Assembly: GCF_000427335.1 (NCBI RefSeq)
Contig: NZ_ATMR01000124.1
Span: 152,861-216,860, forward strand
Direction of reading: 5' to 3'
Source: Winogradskyella psychrotolerans RS-3
GTDB taxonomy: Bacteria > Bacteroidota > Bacteroidia > Flavobacteriales > Flavobacteriaceae
DNA: 64,000 nucleotides
How positions within the stretch are numbered: position 1 is the first letter of the stretch; every line of letters begins with the position of its first letter. This document shows, one piece after another, positions 9,301 to 17,978 of this stretch. The notes below the pieces were generated by a model. That model saw only the letters and a program-made list of their open reading frames with translations. It ran no database searches and had not been told where the DNA came from. The position numbers and the translations under genes are program-made.

Positions 9301-11593
9301 ATGCACAATAGCCTGTAAAGAATTCGAATGGACCATTAAATGAGCTTAGATCACCAGAACCACATATGGCTTGTACATAATACTCATAACTAGTATCTGA
9401 TGTTAAACCTTCTAAAATATAAGGGTTTGAAGCAACATCGTTTATAAGTGTACCGTCACCTAAAGCAAAACCAGCTTCACCATATTGTATGTTCCATGTT
9501 GTAGCAGTTCCATTTTCTGTCCAAGCTAATTCAGTAGAAGTTAGACTTAGGTTTGTACCTAATAAATCTGTAGGTTCAGGACAGGTTGGAATACCTCTTA
9601 CTCTAAAGTTATCTACAAATACATCATTGTCTTCACTATCAGAAACAGTTCCGCTAGTAGCGTAGAATGCAAACTGTACTATTTGACCACCATATGTTGT
9701 TAAGTCTATTACAGGGTGTACGCCCGTAATTGGTAGTGCAGATGTATTATCATAAGTAATTAAAGCCGTCCATGTTAGGCCATTATCAGTAGACATTAAA
9801 AATTGTACAACATCATCAGAACCTAAAACACCTGGTTGTGTAGAACTAGCGAAATCCATAATTCCAAAATCAAATTCTACTTGAAAAGGACCACCAGTTA
9901 AATCAAATTGCGGTGATAATATCCATTCATTTAAAGGATCACCAAAAAATGGAGTGTAAAGATTTAACTTATATGCGCCTGTGGTACCGTTATTAAGAAA
10001 TCCATCAGAAGTCCAAGAGCTCGCTCCTAAATCTGTAGGTCCAGTGGTTGGATTACCATTATCAGCCTCATTCCAACATTCTGGAATAGCGGTAAAAGTA
10101 ACATCTGCGAAGTTTTGAATATAATCTGGGGTTATTACGTCACATAATGTAGTAAACGTAAAAGGTCCAGTCCATGCACTTAGGTCACCTGCACCACAAT
10201 CGGCTTGAACGTAGTAGTCATAACTTGTTAATCCAGTTAATCCTGTAGCATTATAGGGGTTAGAAATACCAGTATCTGTTGCTAATCCTGTTGGTTCAGT
10301 GCCATTTGTTACAATTTCAATATTCCATTGTGGTACTGTTCCTACTTGAGACCAACTAAGTTCTGCGCTATTTGCACCAATTCCATTTGCTGCTAATGCA
10401 GTAGGTGGAATACAACTTGGAGCAGGTGTTACGTTAATACTCATATCTGCGGTAACACCCCAGATTCCTGAATAACACGGGTTAGGAGGTGCTTGAGCGC
10501 CATAAGAACTAGTCATTCTCATATTATAAACTCCTAAAGGTACATCTGGCATTACAAATGATGCATCTAATGTTGTAGGATTTCCTACTGGTGCTTGTCC
10601 TGAAAAAACGAGTTCAGTCGCATCATATACTAAATCTTCATTAAAATCAATCCAAACATAAGCATAGTATGCATAACCAGTAACAAATGTAATTTGCATA
10701 TTAGTATTTATACTAGAGGCTAAATCAACAGTTGTTGCTGTAAAGTCTTCATTATTAAGATCTCCTCCTGAGATTAAGGTCTCTTCTCCTAATACTATTT
10801 GTGAGATACCACTACCCTCTAGGGCTGTCGGTAAAGATTCACAATAACCAGTAAAAAAAGTAAATGGTCCTACCCATTCGCTAACACCATCAACCGTACC
10901 ACAATCAGATTGGTAATAAACAAAATATGATGTAGATTCTGTTAAACCTGTAATTGAAGTTGCAGGTGTACCAGTAGCTGTATCTGTTCCTGATGCTTCA
11001 CCATTTCCAGGTGTAAAATCAGTAGTATTATATTCTAAATTCCATGCTGTTTCTGCGTCTCCTGCATTCCAGATTAAATCTACAGTCGTAGTTGTTAACG
11101 TCGTCGTAGCCATTTCTGATGGCTCAAAACAAGTTGGGCTTTCATATATAGTTAGAACAATATTAGACCAGTTAGCATCAGAATCTGGATAACTCTGACT
11201 TATTTCAATGTCTAAAAAACCATTTGAAGTAGGGTCATATGAACCAGGAAGAAGACCTGAAAATGTAATCTCGGTATCTAGCCCGGCTGCGCCATAAGTG
11301 GTTGGTGGCTCAATCATTGTAATAGACCCTGAAGCTGTTGTAATTACGAGACCTGCTTCGGAAGACCAAGGTCCTCCACCGCCTGCAGTCCAATCTGCAG
11401 TTAACAGAAACGAATAATACGATCCCGAAGATGAGGCTGGTACGCCAGCTACATTGGCTGCGTTATTCAGGTTAAAAGTCATTGGTGATAAGTTTTCCAC
11501 ATTTGTGGTGCCTGTAAGTGCGGGGAAATCATATTGTGCACTAGCCGTCAGGAAGAAACTTAGCATGATTAAAAATAGAGTAATTTTTTTCAT
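6350..11593 (-). CDS. Giant multidomain surface protein with T9SS type B sorting domain
   Basis: A 1747-residue secreted protein. The start is set at 11593 (MKKITLFLIMLSFFLTASAQ), a clean signal peptide; the frame is open 14 codons further upstream but those residues spoil it. Domains in order (approximate residues): N-terminal region; fibronectin III-like repeat (155-250); GEVED domain (255-390); Fn3-like (395-480); a MAM/choice-of-anchor-like domain starting CDVITPDYIQNF (485-670); Fn3-like (675-760); second GEVED domain (765-900); several Cys-containing and Ig-like modules; then a type B C-terminal domain (about 1665-1747) with FPEGISPG, FDLSSFGVTKLEIFNRNG, DEWVGQTNDGDELPVGTYFY and terminal GWVYINR-like SAWVYINR. 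Type B domains direct T9SS export, as in SprB. It probably acts as an adhesin on the cell surface, exported with the help of the SprF-like neighbour. Confidence 0.92.
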   Translation of the reverse strand: MKKITLFLIMLSFFLTASAQYDFPALTGTTNVENLSPMTFNLNNAANVAGVPASSSGSYYSFLLTADWTAGGGGPWSSEAGLVITTASGSITMIEPPTTYGAAGLDTEITFSGLLPGSYDPTSNGFLDIEISQSYPDSDANWSNIVLTIYESPTCFEPSEMATTTLTTTTVDLIWNAGDAETAWNLEYNTTDFTPGNGEASGTDTATGTPATSITGLTESTSYFVYYQSDCGTVDGVSEWVGPFTFFTGYCESLPTALEGSGISQIVLGEETLISGGDLNNEDFTATTVDLASSINTNMQITFVTGYAYYAYVWIDFNEDLVYDATELVFSGQAPVGNPTTLDASFVMPDVPLGVYNMRMTSSYGAQAPPNPCYSGIWGVTADMSINVTPAPSCIPPTALAANGIGANSAELSWSQVGTVPQWNIEIVTNGTEPTGLATDTGISNPYNATGLTGLTSYDYYVQADCGAGDLSAWTGPFTFTTLCDVITPDYIQNFADVTFTAIPECWNEADNGNPTTGPTDLGASSWTSDGFLNNGTTGAYKLNLYTPFFGDPLNEWILSPQFDLTGGPFQVEFDFGIMDFASSTQPGVLGSDDVVQFLMSTDNGLTWTALITYDNTSALPITGVHPVIDLTTYGGQIVQFAFYATSGTVSDSEDNDVFVDNFRVRGIPTCPEPTDLLGTNLSLTSTELAWTENGTATTWNIQYGEAGFALGDGTLINDVASNPYILEGLTSDTSYEYYVQAICGSGDLSSFNGPFEFFTGYCASFPTSNDGDGVNNVTIGITDFPSPGDVTYENNTSPAVNVFRGLDANVEIEFGHSATYNTIMWVDFNDDLVFDATEIVYQGVSSGGGNPHTQDASFLMPVTAPLGDHRMRIVSTDFAQATPNPCYNGTWGVTLDFTLNVQELNCTLAEAEYTVVTDCTTDTFSIDVNITDVGDATSLEISNNFNTDTTQAFDAGIYPIGPFDFGTEVKIFITNEQDNNCTISSNNYVVVGCPPVNDNPCNATVAVVNDDILCAVRTSGTILAATTSDIPDPSCGGSADDDVWFQFEAQSESQLIALANIAGSDTNLGHALYEGSCDNLVEIACAEAGFFNAELSTATPQLTIGNTYYIRVFSFGTSNEDTTFDLCITPYVAPVNLACDLADNYCSGSDASDILYTYNTINQNDGAGQIECLFTTPNPTYSVLEVGTSGDLFIQMVQNTAFDENDNPIGDELDVDFILWGPFAPGDSLCDLSSEVDCSYSAAPVEDVTLTGAVQGEIYLLLITNYAEGAGVIQVRQTNVGQPGSGSTIADINASIVSNEVPIDPTNDPDETDEVSVCGFESITLETYSPFADDFVWTKDGTVIPGENLTSLVVTESGSYQVQAFDSQCNANALSQVVIANLYKDPESLAPQTITACDGPEADGSEQFDLDALSTSLALDGFTITYYTSTANANQLIDAVASPYTSVGETLIMRIEDTAAYNNGFIGCRELSQVELIVNARPVINQPDDFVVCDDLDGVVDGETVFDLVSINGDVTADPNMIISYHTSLDDAEAGTGALPNSYSSGDETIYVRALDPSTGCYETTSFALVINLVPLATFDLQYDYIVCPPPSTATKTIGITPTNFTDADVTVSWTLDGIDFNGSGLTLTNVVVAGEYSATITFNESGCSNTITKTVEEAETCIFPEGISPGVSIGQNDTFDLSSFGVTKLEIFNRNGTLVYSKNNYTDEWVGQTNDGDELPVGTYFYTVVYEGGAKTKSAWVYINR

Positions 11594-11642
11594 TATTAAT
11601 CGGTTTGTTAAATGGTTTATTGTCTTTGTAATCATCTGATTA

Positions 11643-11650
11643 CAAAGATA
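11643..11650 (-). promoter_or_regulatory. Probable -7 promoter element for the adhesin cassette
   Basis: On the minus strand this reads TATCTTTG, a perfect match to the Bacteroidota -7 consensus TAnnTTTG, 49 bases upstream of the chosen adhesin start. No TTG at -33 is found at the usual spacing. Confidence 0.5.
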
Positions 11651-11815
11651 TTTGTTTGTTTGGCAAAAAAAAAGAGTTGCAAATCGTATAGATACCGTTG
11701 GTTAGACGATTTTTCTATCCGAACCCGAATATATAAAAAATGACTATTAACATGTTGTTAACATTGCTAAAATAGATTAACTACCGTATTAATCGATAAA
11801 TGGGTTGGCTATTTT

Positions 11816-12766
11816 TTATGAAGGCTTCAATTCGATAAAAACAGGGAAATGATCGCTGTAACCTCCCTTATATTTTTTGCCTACAAAGGTTCTAAATGGC
11901 TGACCTTTGTATTTTCCATCAAATTGAGTAAGAAATTTGCTATTAAAAACTTTAGCATCGCTGTATACTAAGTTAGAATTGTAAGTATCAAAAAAGTTAG
12001 TAGAGACTAAAATTTGGTCAAACAAGTTCCATTGAAAATTATGACTTAGACTTCCGTTATCTCGAGACCAAACGGTTTTAAATGGATTAAAGAGATCACT
12101 TTCTTCTTCAAGTAATAACAAACTATTACAATTAGGATTATCATTAAAGTCACCCATTACAATAATTTTAGCGTTTAAGTTTTCCTTTTTAAGCTTCTTA
12201 ATTACAGAATTCACAACATCTGCCGAGGCCATGCGTTTAAATTCAGTTTCTCGTACACCTTCTCTACGAGATGACCAGTGATTAACGATTACATTAATAG
12301 ATTCATTATTTAGTTCTCCTTGTACCAAAAGAATATCTCTAGTATAATCTTGCTCTCCTTTTTCATTTTGTAGATACACAGAAAAGGTTTCAGAATGTCT
12401 TACTTTAAATATATCCGGTTTATATAGTAATGCGACATCTATGCCTCTTTCATCTAAAGAATCAAAGTGAATGAATTTATAGTTTTCATCTATGAGATTC
12501 TTACTATTTACTAAATCTGAGAGGACGTTTTGATTTTCAACTTCGGCTAAACCAATTATTACTGGTGCAATTTTACTATCTTCATTACCTATTTTGGGAA
12601 TTACCGTTCCCAATTTCATTAATTTATTTTGATAGCGCTTTAAAGTCCAGCGTTTTTGAGAGGTTGGTAAAAAATCCCTATCATTTGTTAAAGGGGCTTT
12701 TTTTATATCGAATAAATTTTCGATATTATAAAATGCAATTGTGTAAGCGTCAATATTATTATTCAT
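11816..12766 (-). CDS. Endonuclease/exonuclease/phosphatase (EEP) family protein, no signal peptide
   Basis: A 316-residue EEP-fold metalloenzyme homologue. The fold's metal and catalytic motifs are in order: AFYNIENLFD (residues 11-20), GLAEVENQ, RGIDVALLY, VNHWSSR, MGDFNDNP and SDHFPVFIEL near the C-terminus. The N-terminus (MNNNIDAYTIAFYN) has no signal peptide, so it is expected in the cytoplasm, unlike the paralogue at 62910-63974, which shares most of these motifs but is exported. Family members cut DNA or RNA or hydrolyse phosphodiesters; the substrate here is unknown. It is divergent from hflX. Family is secure, function general only. Confidence 0.88.
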   Translation of the reverse strand: MNNNIDAYTIAFYNIENLFDIKKAPLTNDRDFLPTSQKRWTLKRYQNKLMKLGTVIPKIGNEDSKIAPVIIGLAEVENQNVLSDLVNSKNLIDENYKFIHFDSLDERGIDVALLYKPDIFKVRHSETFSVYLQNEKGEQDYTRDILLVQGELNNESINVIVNHWSSRREGVRETEFKRMASADVVNSVIKKLKKENLNAKIIVMGDFNDNPNCNSLLLLEEESDLFNPFKTVWSRDNGSLSHNFQWNLFDQILVSTNFFDTYNSNLVYSDAKVFNSKFLTQFDGKYKGQPFRTFVGKKYKGGYSDHFPVFIELKPS

Positions 12767-12815
12767 AGGATTAAATATAGGTTTTTAAAATATTAATAGG
12801 ACTAATCCATTTGCT

Positions 12816-12823
12816 TAACTTTG
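12816..12823 (+). promoter_or_regulatory. Probable -7 promoter element for hflX
   Basis: TAACTTTG matches the Bacteroidota -7 consensus TAnnTTTG and ends 14 bases before the hflX start codon. No clear -33 TTG is seen at normal spacing. Confidence 0.55.
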
Positions 12824-12837
12824 TACTTTAATATATT

Positions 12838-14049
12838 ATGATAGAAAAGAAAGATATAGATTTAGAAAAAGTAGTACTCATTGGTGTTGTTACCCAAAAT
12901 CAAGATGAAGAGAAGTCACAAGAGTACTTAGATGAGTTAGAGTTTTTAACCTATACAGCAGGTGGAGAGGTTATAAAAAGATATACTCAAAAAATGGCGC
13001 TACCGAATCCTAAAACTTTTATTGGTACAGGGAAAATGGAGGAGGTTGCTAATTTTGTACAAGAAAATGACATTGGTACAGTAATCTTTGATGATGAATT
13101 AACTCCAGCTCAAGAACGAAATATTAGTAAGATTCTAAACTGTAAGATTCTCGATAGAACGAACTTAATCTTAGATATTTTTGCGCAACGTGCACAAACG
13201 AGCTATGCCAGAACGCAAGTAGAATTAGCGCAATGTGAATATTTACTCCCACGATTAAAAGGAATGTGGACTCACCTCGAGCGTCAAAAAGGTGGTATTG
13301 GAATGCGTGGTCCTGGTGAAACTGAGATTGAAACGGATAGACGTATTGTTAGAGATAAGATAGCTTTATTAAAAGCCAAGATAAAAACGATAGACAAGCA
13401 GCAAGCTGTGCAACGCGGTAATCGTGGAAAAATGGTACGCGTAGCTCTAGTAGGTTATACCAATGTTGGGAAATCTACATTAATGAATGTCATTAGTAAG
13501 AGTGATGTATTTGCAGAAAATAAATTATTTGCTACGTTAGATACTACGGTTAGGAAAGTAGTGATTGGTAATTTACCTTTTTTGGTAAGTGATACTGTTG
13601 GGTTTATTAGAAAACTGCCAACGCAATTAGTAGAATCGTTTAAGAGTACTTTAGATGAAGTTAGAGAGGCTGATTTATTACTTCATATTGTAGATATATC
13701 TCATGCTAATTTTGAAGAACATATTGAATCTGTTAATCAAATTTTAGACGAAATAGAAAGCAAAGACAAGCCAACAATTATGGTTTTTAATAAGATTGAT
13801 GCTTATGAAGCGGAACCGTTTGATGAAGAAGATTTAATAGAAGTTCGTACAGAAGCCAATTATACTATTGAAGAATGGAAAAAAACCTGGATGAATAGAG
13901 TTGGTGACAACGCTTTGTTTATTTCGGCATTGAATAAGGAGAATATGGAAGAGTTTAGAAAACGTGTTTATAAAGAAGTGCGAGAAATCCATGTGACGCG
14001 TTTTCCATACAATCATTTCCTATATCCCGACGTTGAAGATATAGAATAA
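12838..14049 (+). CDS. hflX: GTPase HflX
   Basis: A 403-residue ribosome-associated GTPase that binds the large subunit and can split stalled or stressed 70S ribosomes. The N-terminal HflX domain contains GTGKMEEVANFV and the glycine-rich GGIGMRGPGETEIETDRR (about 152-169). The G domain has G1 GYTNVGKST (206-214), G3 DTVGFIRKLP and G4 NKID. Length matches the family (about 400-430). The ATG at 12838 follows a -7 promoter element closely. A class A penicillin-binding protein gene begins 14 bases after its stop codon and is probably co-transcribed. Confidence 0.96.
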   Translation: MIEKKDIDLEKVVLIGVVTQNQDEEKSQEYLDELEFLTYTAGGEVIKRYTQKMALPNPKTFIGTGKMEEVANFVQENDIGTVIFDDELTPAQERNISKILNCKILDRTNLILDIFAQRAQTSYARTQVELAQCEYLLPRLKGMWTHLERQKGGIGMRGPGETEIETDRRIVRDKIALLKAKIKTIDKQQAVQRGNRGKMVRVALVGYTNVGKSTLMNVISKSDVFAENKLFATLDTTVRKVVIGNLPFLVSDTVGFIRKLPTQLVESFKSTLDEVREADLLLHIVDISHANFEEHIESVNQILDEIESKDKPTIMVFNKIDAYEAEPFDEEDLIEVRTEANYTIEEWKKTWMNRVGDNALFISALNKENMEEFRKRVYKEVREIHVTRFPYNHFLYPDVEDIE

Positions 14050-14062
14050 AAAGTTCTTTTAT

Positions 14063-16333
14063 ATGAAAGCTTCCCAATCACGCTTTACAACTTCGATTAA
14101 AAAGATATTAAAAAACAAATGGATAAAATGGCTCGTTATTCTCATAGCAGCCATTTTGTTGTTTCTATTTGGTCTATATATTAGTATATATGTTGGCTTA
14201 TTCGGAAAAGTCCCAACGATAGAAGATATCAGTTCTATTAAGCAAGAGCAAGCCACACAACTTTTAGACAAAGACGAAAAATTAATAGGTAAGTATTATA
14301 TCTATGACAGACAGCCTGTAACTTTCGAAGATTTACCCAAACATCTTATTGACGCTTTAGTCGCCACAGAAGATTCACGGTTTTATGAGCATAACGGTAT
14401 AGACAACATTAGTTTAATGCGCGTGTTTGTTAAGAATTTAATCCTTCAAGATAAATCTGCAGGTGGTGGAAGTACGATAACCCTTCAATTGGCGAAAAAT
14501 CTATATGGACGGAAGAATTATGCGTTTTTCAGTATGCTGATTACTAAGTTTAAAGAGTCTATAGTTGCACAACGTATAGAAGAAGTGTATTCTAAAGACG
14601 AAATTTTAACCTTGTATCTCAACACAGTTCCTTTTTCGGATAATACCTATGGTATAGAAAGTGCGTCCATTAAATTCTTTAATAAGTCGGTACAAGATAT
14701 TTCTATTATTGAAGCCGCAGCTTTGGTGGGTACATTAAAAGCCAATACGTATTACAATCCAAGAGTCCATTTAGAGCGTAGTAAAGATCGAAGAAATGTA
14801 GTTTTAAATCAGATGAAAAACTATGGTTACCTTTCTGAAGATTCGTTAGAGTTTTACTCAAACCAAGATTTAAAATTAGAGTACCGCTCTTTTAATCACG
14901 ATTTAGGTTTAGCTCCTTATTTTAGAGCTGAAGTAAAGAAACAACTAGAGTCTATTTTAGACACCTTAAAAAATTCTGAAGGAGAAAACTATGATCTCTA
15001 TAAAGATGGTCTTATTGTACATACTACTTTAGATTACAAAATGCAAGAACTAGCGGAAGCCGCCATGAAGGAACATATGAGCAAGCTTCAAGCAGATTTT
15101 GAAACATCGTATGGTAATAATTCGCCTTGGGAAACAAATTCTAAACTATTAGAACGTGCGATTTCTAAATTAGACCAAGTCAAAAAATATAAAGACCAAG
15201 GGCTATCAGAAAAGCAAATTAAAGATTCTTTAAATATTAAACGACCTACAGATGTATTCAGTTGGAAAGGAGATACCATTAAAAATATATCTACTATAGA
15301 TAGTTTAAAGCATTATCTTAAATTTTTAAACACAGGAATGTTGTCTGTTGAGCCAACCACAGGAGCAGTAAGAGCTTATGTTGGTGGTATTGATTATCGT
15401 TATTTTAAATACGATCATATTTCGCAAAGTCAACGCCAAGTCGGATCTACCTTTAAACCCTTTGTATATACTGCTGCTATTGATAATGATTTAAATCCGT
15501 GTACTTATTTTTCTTTAAATAAAGTAACGTATACCAATTATGATGATTGGACACCAACGAATTCAGGAAGCGAAGAAGAAGACATTTATATCAATTACAA
15601 TTTAGAAAACGCTTTAAGTAATTCTGTAAACACCATTTCTGTTAAGGTTTTGGAAACAGTTGGTATTCCGAAGGTATTAGAGCAAGTTGAAAAGTTAGGA
15701 ATTTCAAAAAAACTACCCAATGAGCCTTCGTTAGCATTAGGAGTTGCCGAAATTAGTTTGAAGGATTTAACAGGTGCTTACGCTAGTTATTTAAATAAAA
15801 GCAAAGCTGTAACCCCTTATTATATTACTAAAATTGAAGATAAATCTGGAAATATCATAGCTACATTTGAACCCGAAATTTTTAAAGAACAAGCGTATAG
15901 TGATTATACGAGGCAAGTGCTTTTAGAGATGATGAAATCTACAGTTAACAACGGAACTGCATCACGATTGCGAAGTACTTACGGATTAAAAAATGACATT
16001 GCAGGTAAAACAGGAACCACGCAAAACAATAAGGACGGATGGTTTGTTGGCTTAACACCTAATTTGGTAACTATAACTTGGGTTGGTAATGACAATCACA
16101 GCATCGGATTTAAATCTACAGGTATGGGACAAGGTTCTAATTCAGCCTTACCGATTTTTGCAAAGTTTTATCAGAAGTTGAATAAAGACAGTGATTACAA
16201 ATCAATAACGGGGGCTCAGTTTGAAAAACCCTCTGAACAAGTTTTAAGTGATCTAGACTGTGAGCCTACAAAACGAGATGGTTTTATTAAGCGATTGTTT
16301 AAGAAAAAAGAGAAAAAGAAAAAGTTTAATTAG
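14063..16333 (+). CDS. Class A penicillin-binding protein (PBP1A-like)
   Basis: A 756-residue bifunctional peptidoglycan synthase at the inner membrane. A short cytoplasmic tail precedes one transmembrane helix (about 21-45). The glycosyltransferase (GT51) domain has EDSRFYEHNGID (103-114) with the catalytic Glu and GGGSTITLQLAKNLY. The transpeptidase domain has the acylated Ser in GSTFKPF, the SNSVN motif and KTGTT. The tail is Lys-rich (FKKKEKKKKFN). It polymerises lipid II and cross-links glycan strands in the periplasm. It directly follows hflX and ends in front of a hairpin terminator shared with the converging DUF3078 gene. Confidence 0.95.
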   Translation: MKASQSRFTTSIKKILKNKWIKWLVILIAAILLFLFGLYISIYVGLFGKVPTIEDISSIKQEQATQLLDKDEKLIGKYYIYDRQPVTFEDLPKHLIDALVATEDSRFYEHNGIDNISLMRVFVKNLILQDKSAGGGSTITLQLAKNLYGRKNYAFFSMLITKFKESIVAQRIEEVYSKDEILTLYLNTVPFSDNTYGIESASIKFFNKSVQDISIIEAAALVGTLKANTYYNPRVHLERSKDRRNVVLNQMKNYGYLSEDSLEFYSNQDLKLEYRSFNHDLGLAPYFRAEVKKQLESILDTLKNSEGENYDLYKDGLIVHTTLDYKMQELAEAAMKEHMSKLQADFETSYGNNSPWETNSKLLERAISKLDQVKKYKDQGLSEKQIKDSLNIKRPTDVFSWKGDTIKNISTIDSLKHYLKFLNTGMLSVEPTTGAVRAYVGGIDYRYFKYDHISQSQRQVGSTFKPFVYTAAIDNDLNPCTYFSLNKVTYTNYDDWTPTNSGSEEEDIYINYNLENALSNSVNTISVKVLETVGIPKVLEQVEKLGISKKLPNEPSLALGVAEISLKDLTGAYASYLNKSKAVTPYYITKIEDKSGNIIATFEPEIFKEQAYSDYTRQVLLEMMKSTVNNGTASRLRSTYGLKNDIAGKTGTTQNNKDGWFVGLTPNLVTITWVGNDNHSIGFKSTGMGQGSNSALPIFAKFYQKLNKDSDYKSITGAQFEKPSEQVLSDLDCEPTKRDGFIKRLFKKKEKKKKFN

Positions 16334-16350
16334 AGTGATATAATTGTATA

Positions 16351-16384
16351 AAAAAACCTGTCTAAATTTAATCTAGACAGGTTT
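16351..16384. terminator. Terminator between converging PBP and DUF3078 genes
   Basis: An 11-bp inverted repeat, AAACCTGTCTA (16354-16364) and TAGACAGGTTT (16374-16384), has an A6 run on its left side, so it is best suited to stop minus-strand transcription from the DUF3078 gene. It may also stop the PBP operon. Confidence 0.8.
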
Positions 16385-16408
16385 CTCATTTTAAAAATGT
16401 TGTTGTTG

Positions 16409-17338
16409 TTAGAAAGCGTAGCTTAAACCAACGGTATAGTATGATTGTATTTTGTTGTCTACAGAATCAAAAGTTTCAGTAGCATTACCTAAAGTATTAA
16501 CCGAGTAATCTAAAGCTTCTTGCTTATTACTACGTAAGCCAAAATCGAAACCAACACCAATCATTTTCCATAATTTGTAGCTAAATGAGTTGGTCCAAGT
16601 AAAGTTAGATAAATCAGAAGATTCATAACTTTGGAATGCAGAAAGATTCGTTTTAAAGCTTATAGCACCAATTTGTCGTGTATAATCTGCTACAATTTTT
16701 GCACCTAAAGAAGATTCAAAAATAGTGCTATCATCAGCAAATACAAAGTTGTAGTTTAAAGGGTGAACCACTACGATTAAGTTTTCAAGAGGTGTCCAAG
16801 TTGCACCAATACCAAGGTCTAAATATCCAGGGTCATTAAAGTTATCTAATACTGTTGTTCTGTATTCACCTAAAGCAGATATAGCAATTTTTTCACTTAA
16901 TTTATACCCATAAAGCGAAGAAATATTAAAAACATCTGTAGTGGACTCGAAGGAATCGCTGTCAGTGGGATCATCTTTATCATCTAATTTTACCCATGCA
17001 AAATTTGTAGTTAAAGAGTTTCTCCAAAAATATTTGTCTTCAATTTTATTAGCAAATGCATTAAATGAAATACCAATATTACCAGAACTGTTATTTGGTG
17101 TTCCTTGAGAATACCAATCGTTAAAGTTAGATAGGCTACCACCAATAGTACCAAAAGCACCTATTCTCCAACCTGGTAAAGCATCAATTTGTTTCTGTAT
17201 AGCATTCGCTTCACCTTGAAACTTGTTTGCTTCTGCTTGTTTTTCAGCTTTTTGAGCCTGTAATTCTTCCTTAGTTTGAGAAAAACCAAAAGTAACAGAT
17301 AGCATTAAAATAGCTATTAATAATAGTTTTTTGTTCAT
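16409..17338 (-). CDS. DUF3078 outer-membrane beta-barrel-like protein
   Basis: A 309-residue exported protein. The start is placed at 17338 (MNKKLLLIAILMLSVTFGFSQ), a clear signal peptide; the open frame extends 10 codons upstream without it. A short Gln/Glu/Ala-rich helix (TKEELQAQKAEKQAEANKF) follows and then the body, which begins GWRIGAFGTIGGSLSNFNDW and continues in beta-strand pattern to a terminal aromatic (YTVGLSYAF), as expected of an outer-membrane barrel. This matches DUF3078, which in flavobacteria commonly follows DUF2480 at the end of the suf gene cluster, as here. It has its own -7 element upstream. The biochemical role is unknown. Confidence 0.85.
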   Translation of the reverse strand: MNKKLLLIAILMLSVTFGFSQTKEELQAQKAEKQAEANKFQGEANAIQKQIDALPGWRIGAFGTIGGSLSNFNDWYSQGTPNNSSGNIGISFNAFANKIEDKYFWRNSLTTNFAWVKLDDKDDPTDSDSFESTTDVFNISSLYGYKLSEKIAISALGEYRTTVLDNFNDPGYLDLGIGATWTPLENLIVVVHPLNYNFVFADDSTIFESSLGAKIVADYTRQIGAISFKTNLSAFQSYESSDLSNFTWTNSFSYKLWKMIGVGFDFGLRSNKQEALDYSVNTLGNATETFDSVDNKIQSYYTVGLSYAF

Positions 17339-17365
17339 AATCAATTGTGTTAAATTTTTAAGTTG

Positions 17366-17373
17366 CAAATATA
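17366..17373 (-). promoter_or_regulatory. Probable -7 promoter element for the DUF3078 gene
   Basis: Minus strand TATATTTG fits TAnnTTTG and lies 27 bases before the chosen start at 17338. This supports that start and suggests separate transcription from the suf operon. Confidence 0.5.
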
Positions 17374-17453
17374 AGTATTAAATGATTTCTGTTTATAGTT
17401 ACGAAATCACTTTTTAGACCCTATAATCACCAAAAAGTCACACTTTTGTGTTA

Positions 17454-17960
17454 TTATTTTCTTTTAAAGAGCGGAACAGAAGAACAAGCCTCACCAAACA
17501 TAATAGACCTTGCTATAGGTTTTAATTTTTGCGATAGTAATATTAAGGCATTTGAAGGTACAGGCTTATGAGAACATCCTTTTATAATAACTGGTAAACC
17601 TTCATATATTGAAACATCTAATTTCGAAATAATGTCAGCATATAAAATAGATTCTAAATCATTTAAAGATCCTATCATAGCCAATTTAGCATAATCTTGA
17701 AGTTCAATAGCAATAAGCATATAAGCCCAGTCTGGCACAATAGCATCAGTTGAGCAATGCAATGCCATATAACAATCTTGGTACTGCGACCAATTGTGGT
17801 CTGCAACATAAGCTCTAAACTCTTTTTCTCGGAGTACAAAGCCTTCCAATAACCAATCTGTAATATCAAAAAGAACACGCTCACCTTTTGGGTAATAGTC
17901 TTCTAAATCTATAACTTTTAGTTTGCTATTTGCAATTCTATTTATAATTTCTTCTGCCAT
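17454..17960 (-). CDS. DUF2480 family protein
   Basis: A 168-residue cytoplasmic protein without signal peptide or membrane segment. It matches the Bacteroidota-specific DUF2480 family as I recall it: an N-terminal LKVIDLEDYYPKGERVLFDITDWL segment (written in part: DLEDYYPKGER), a middle DHNWSQYQDCYMALHCS and a late VIIKGCSHKPVPSNALI. The conserved Cys/His residues (DCYMALHCS, KGCSHKPVP) hint at a metal or Fe-S related role, which would fit the suf operon context, but no function is established. It lies 18 bases after the ABC exporter gene. Confidence 0.85.
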   Translation of the reverse strand: MAEEIINRIANSKLKVIDLEDYYPKGERVLFDITDWLLEGFVLREKEFRAYVADHNWSQYQDCYMALHCSTDAIVPDWAYMLIAIELQDYAKLAMIGSLNDLESILYADIISKLDVSIYEGLPVIIKGCSHKPVPSNALILLSQKLKPIARSIMFGEACSSVPLFKRK

Positions 17961-17978
17961 AGTGTAAAGGTAATTGTT

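Noticed and set aside
11747..11761. TTAACA-TGT-TGTTAA inverted repeat upstream of the adhesin cassette
   Set aside because: It is short, AT-rich and about 100 bases from either start codon; such repeats are expected by chance here. It is noted only as a weak operator candidate.
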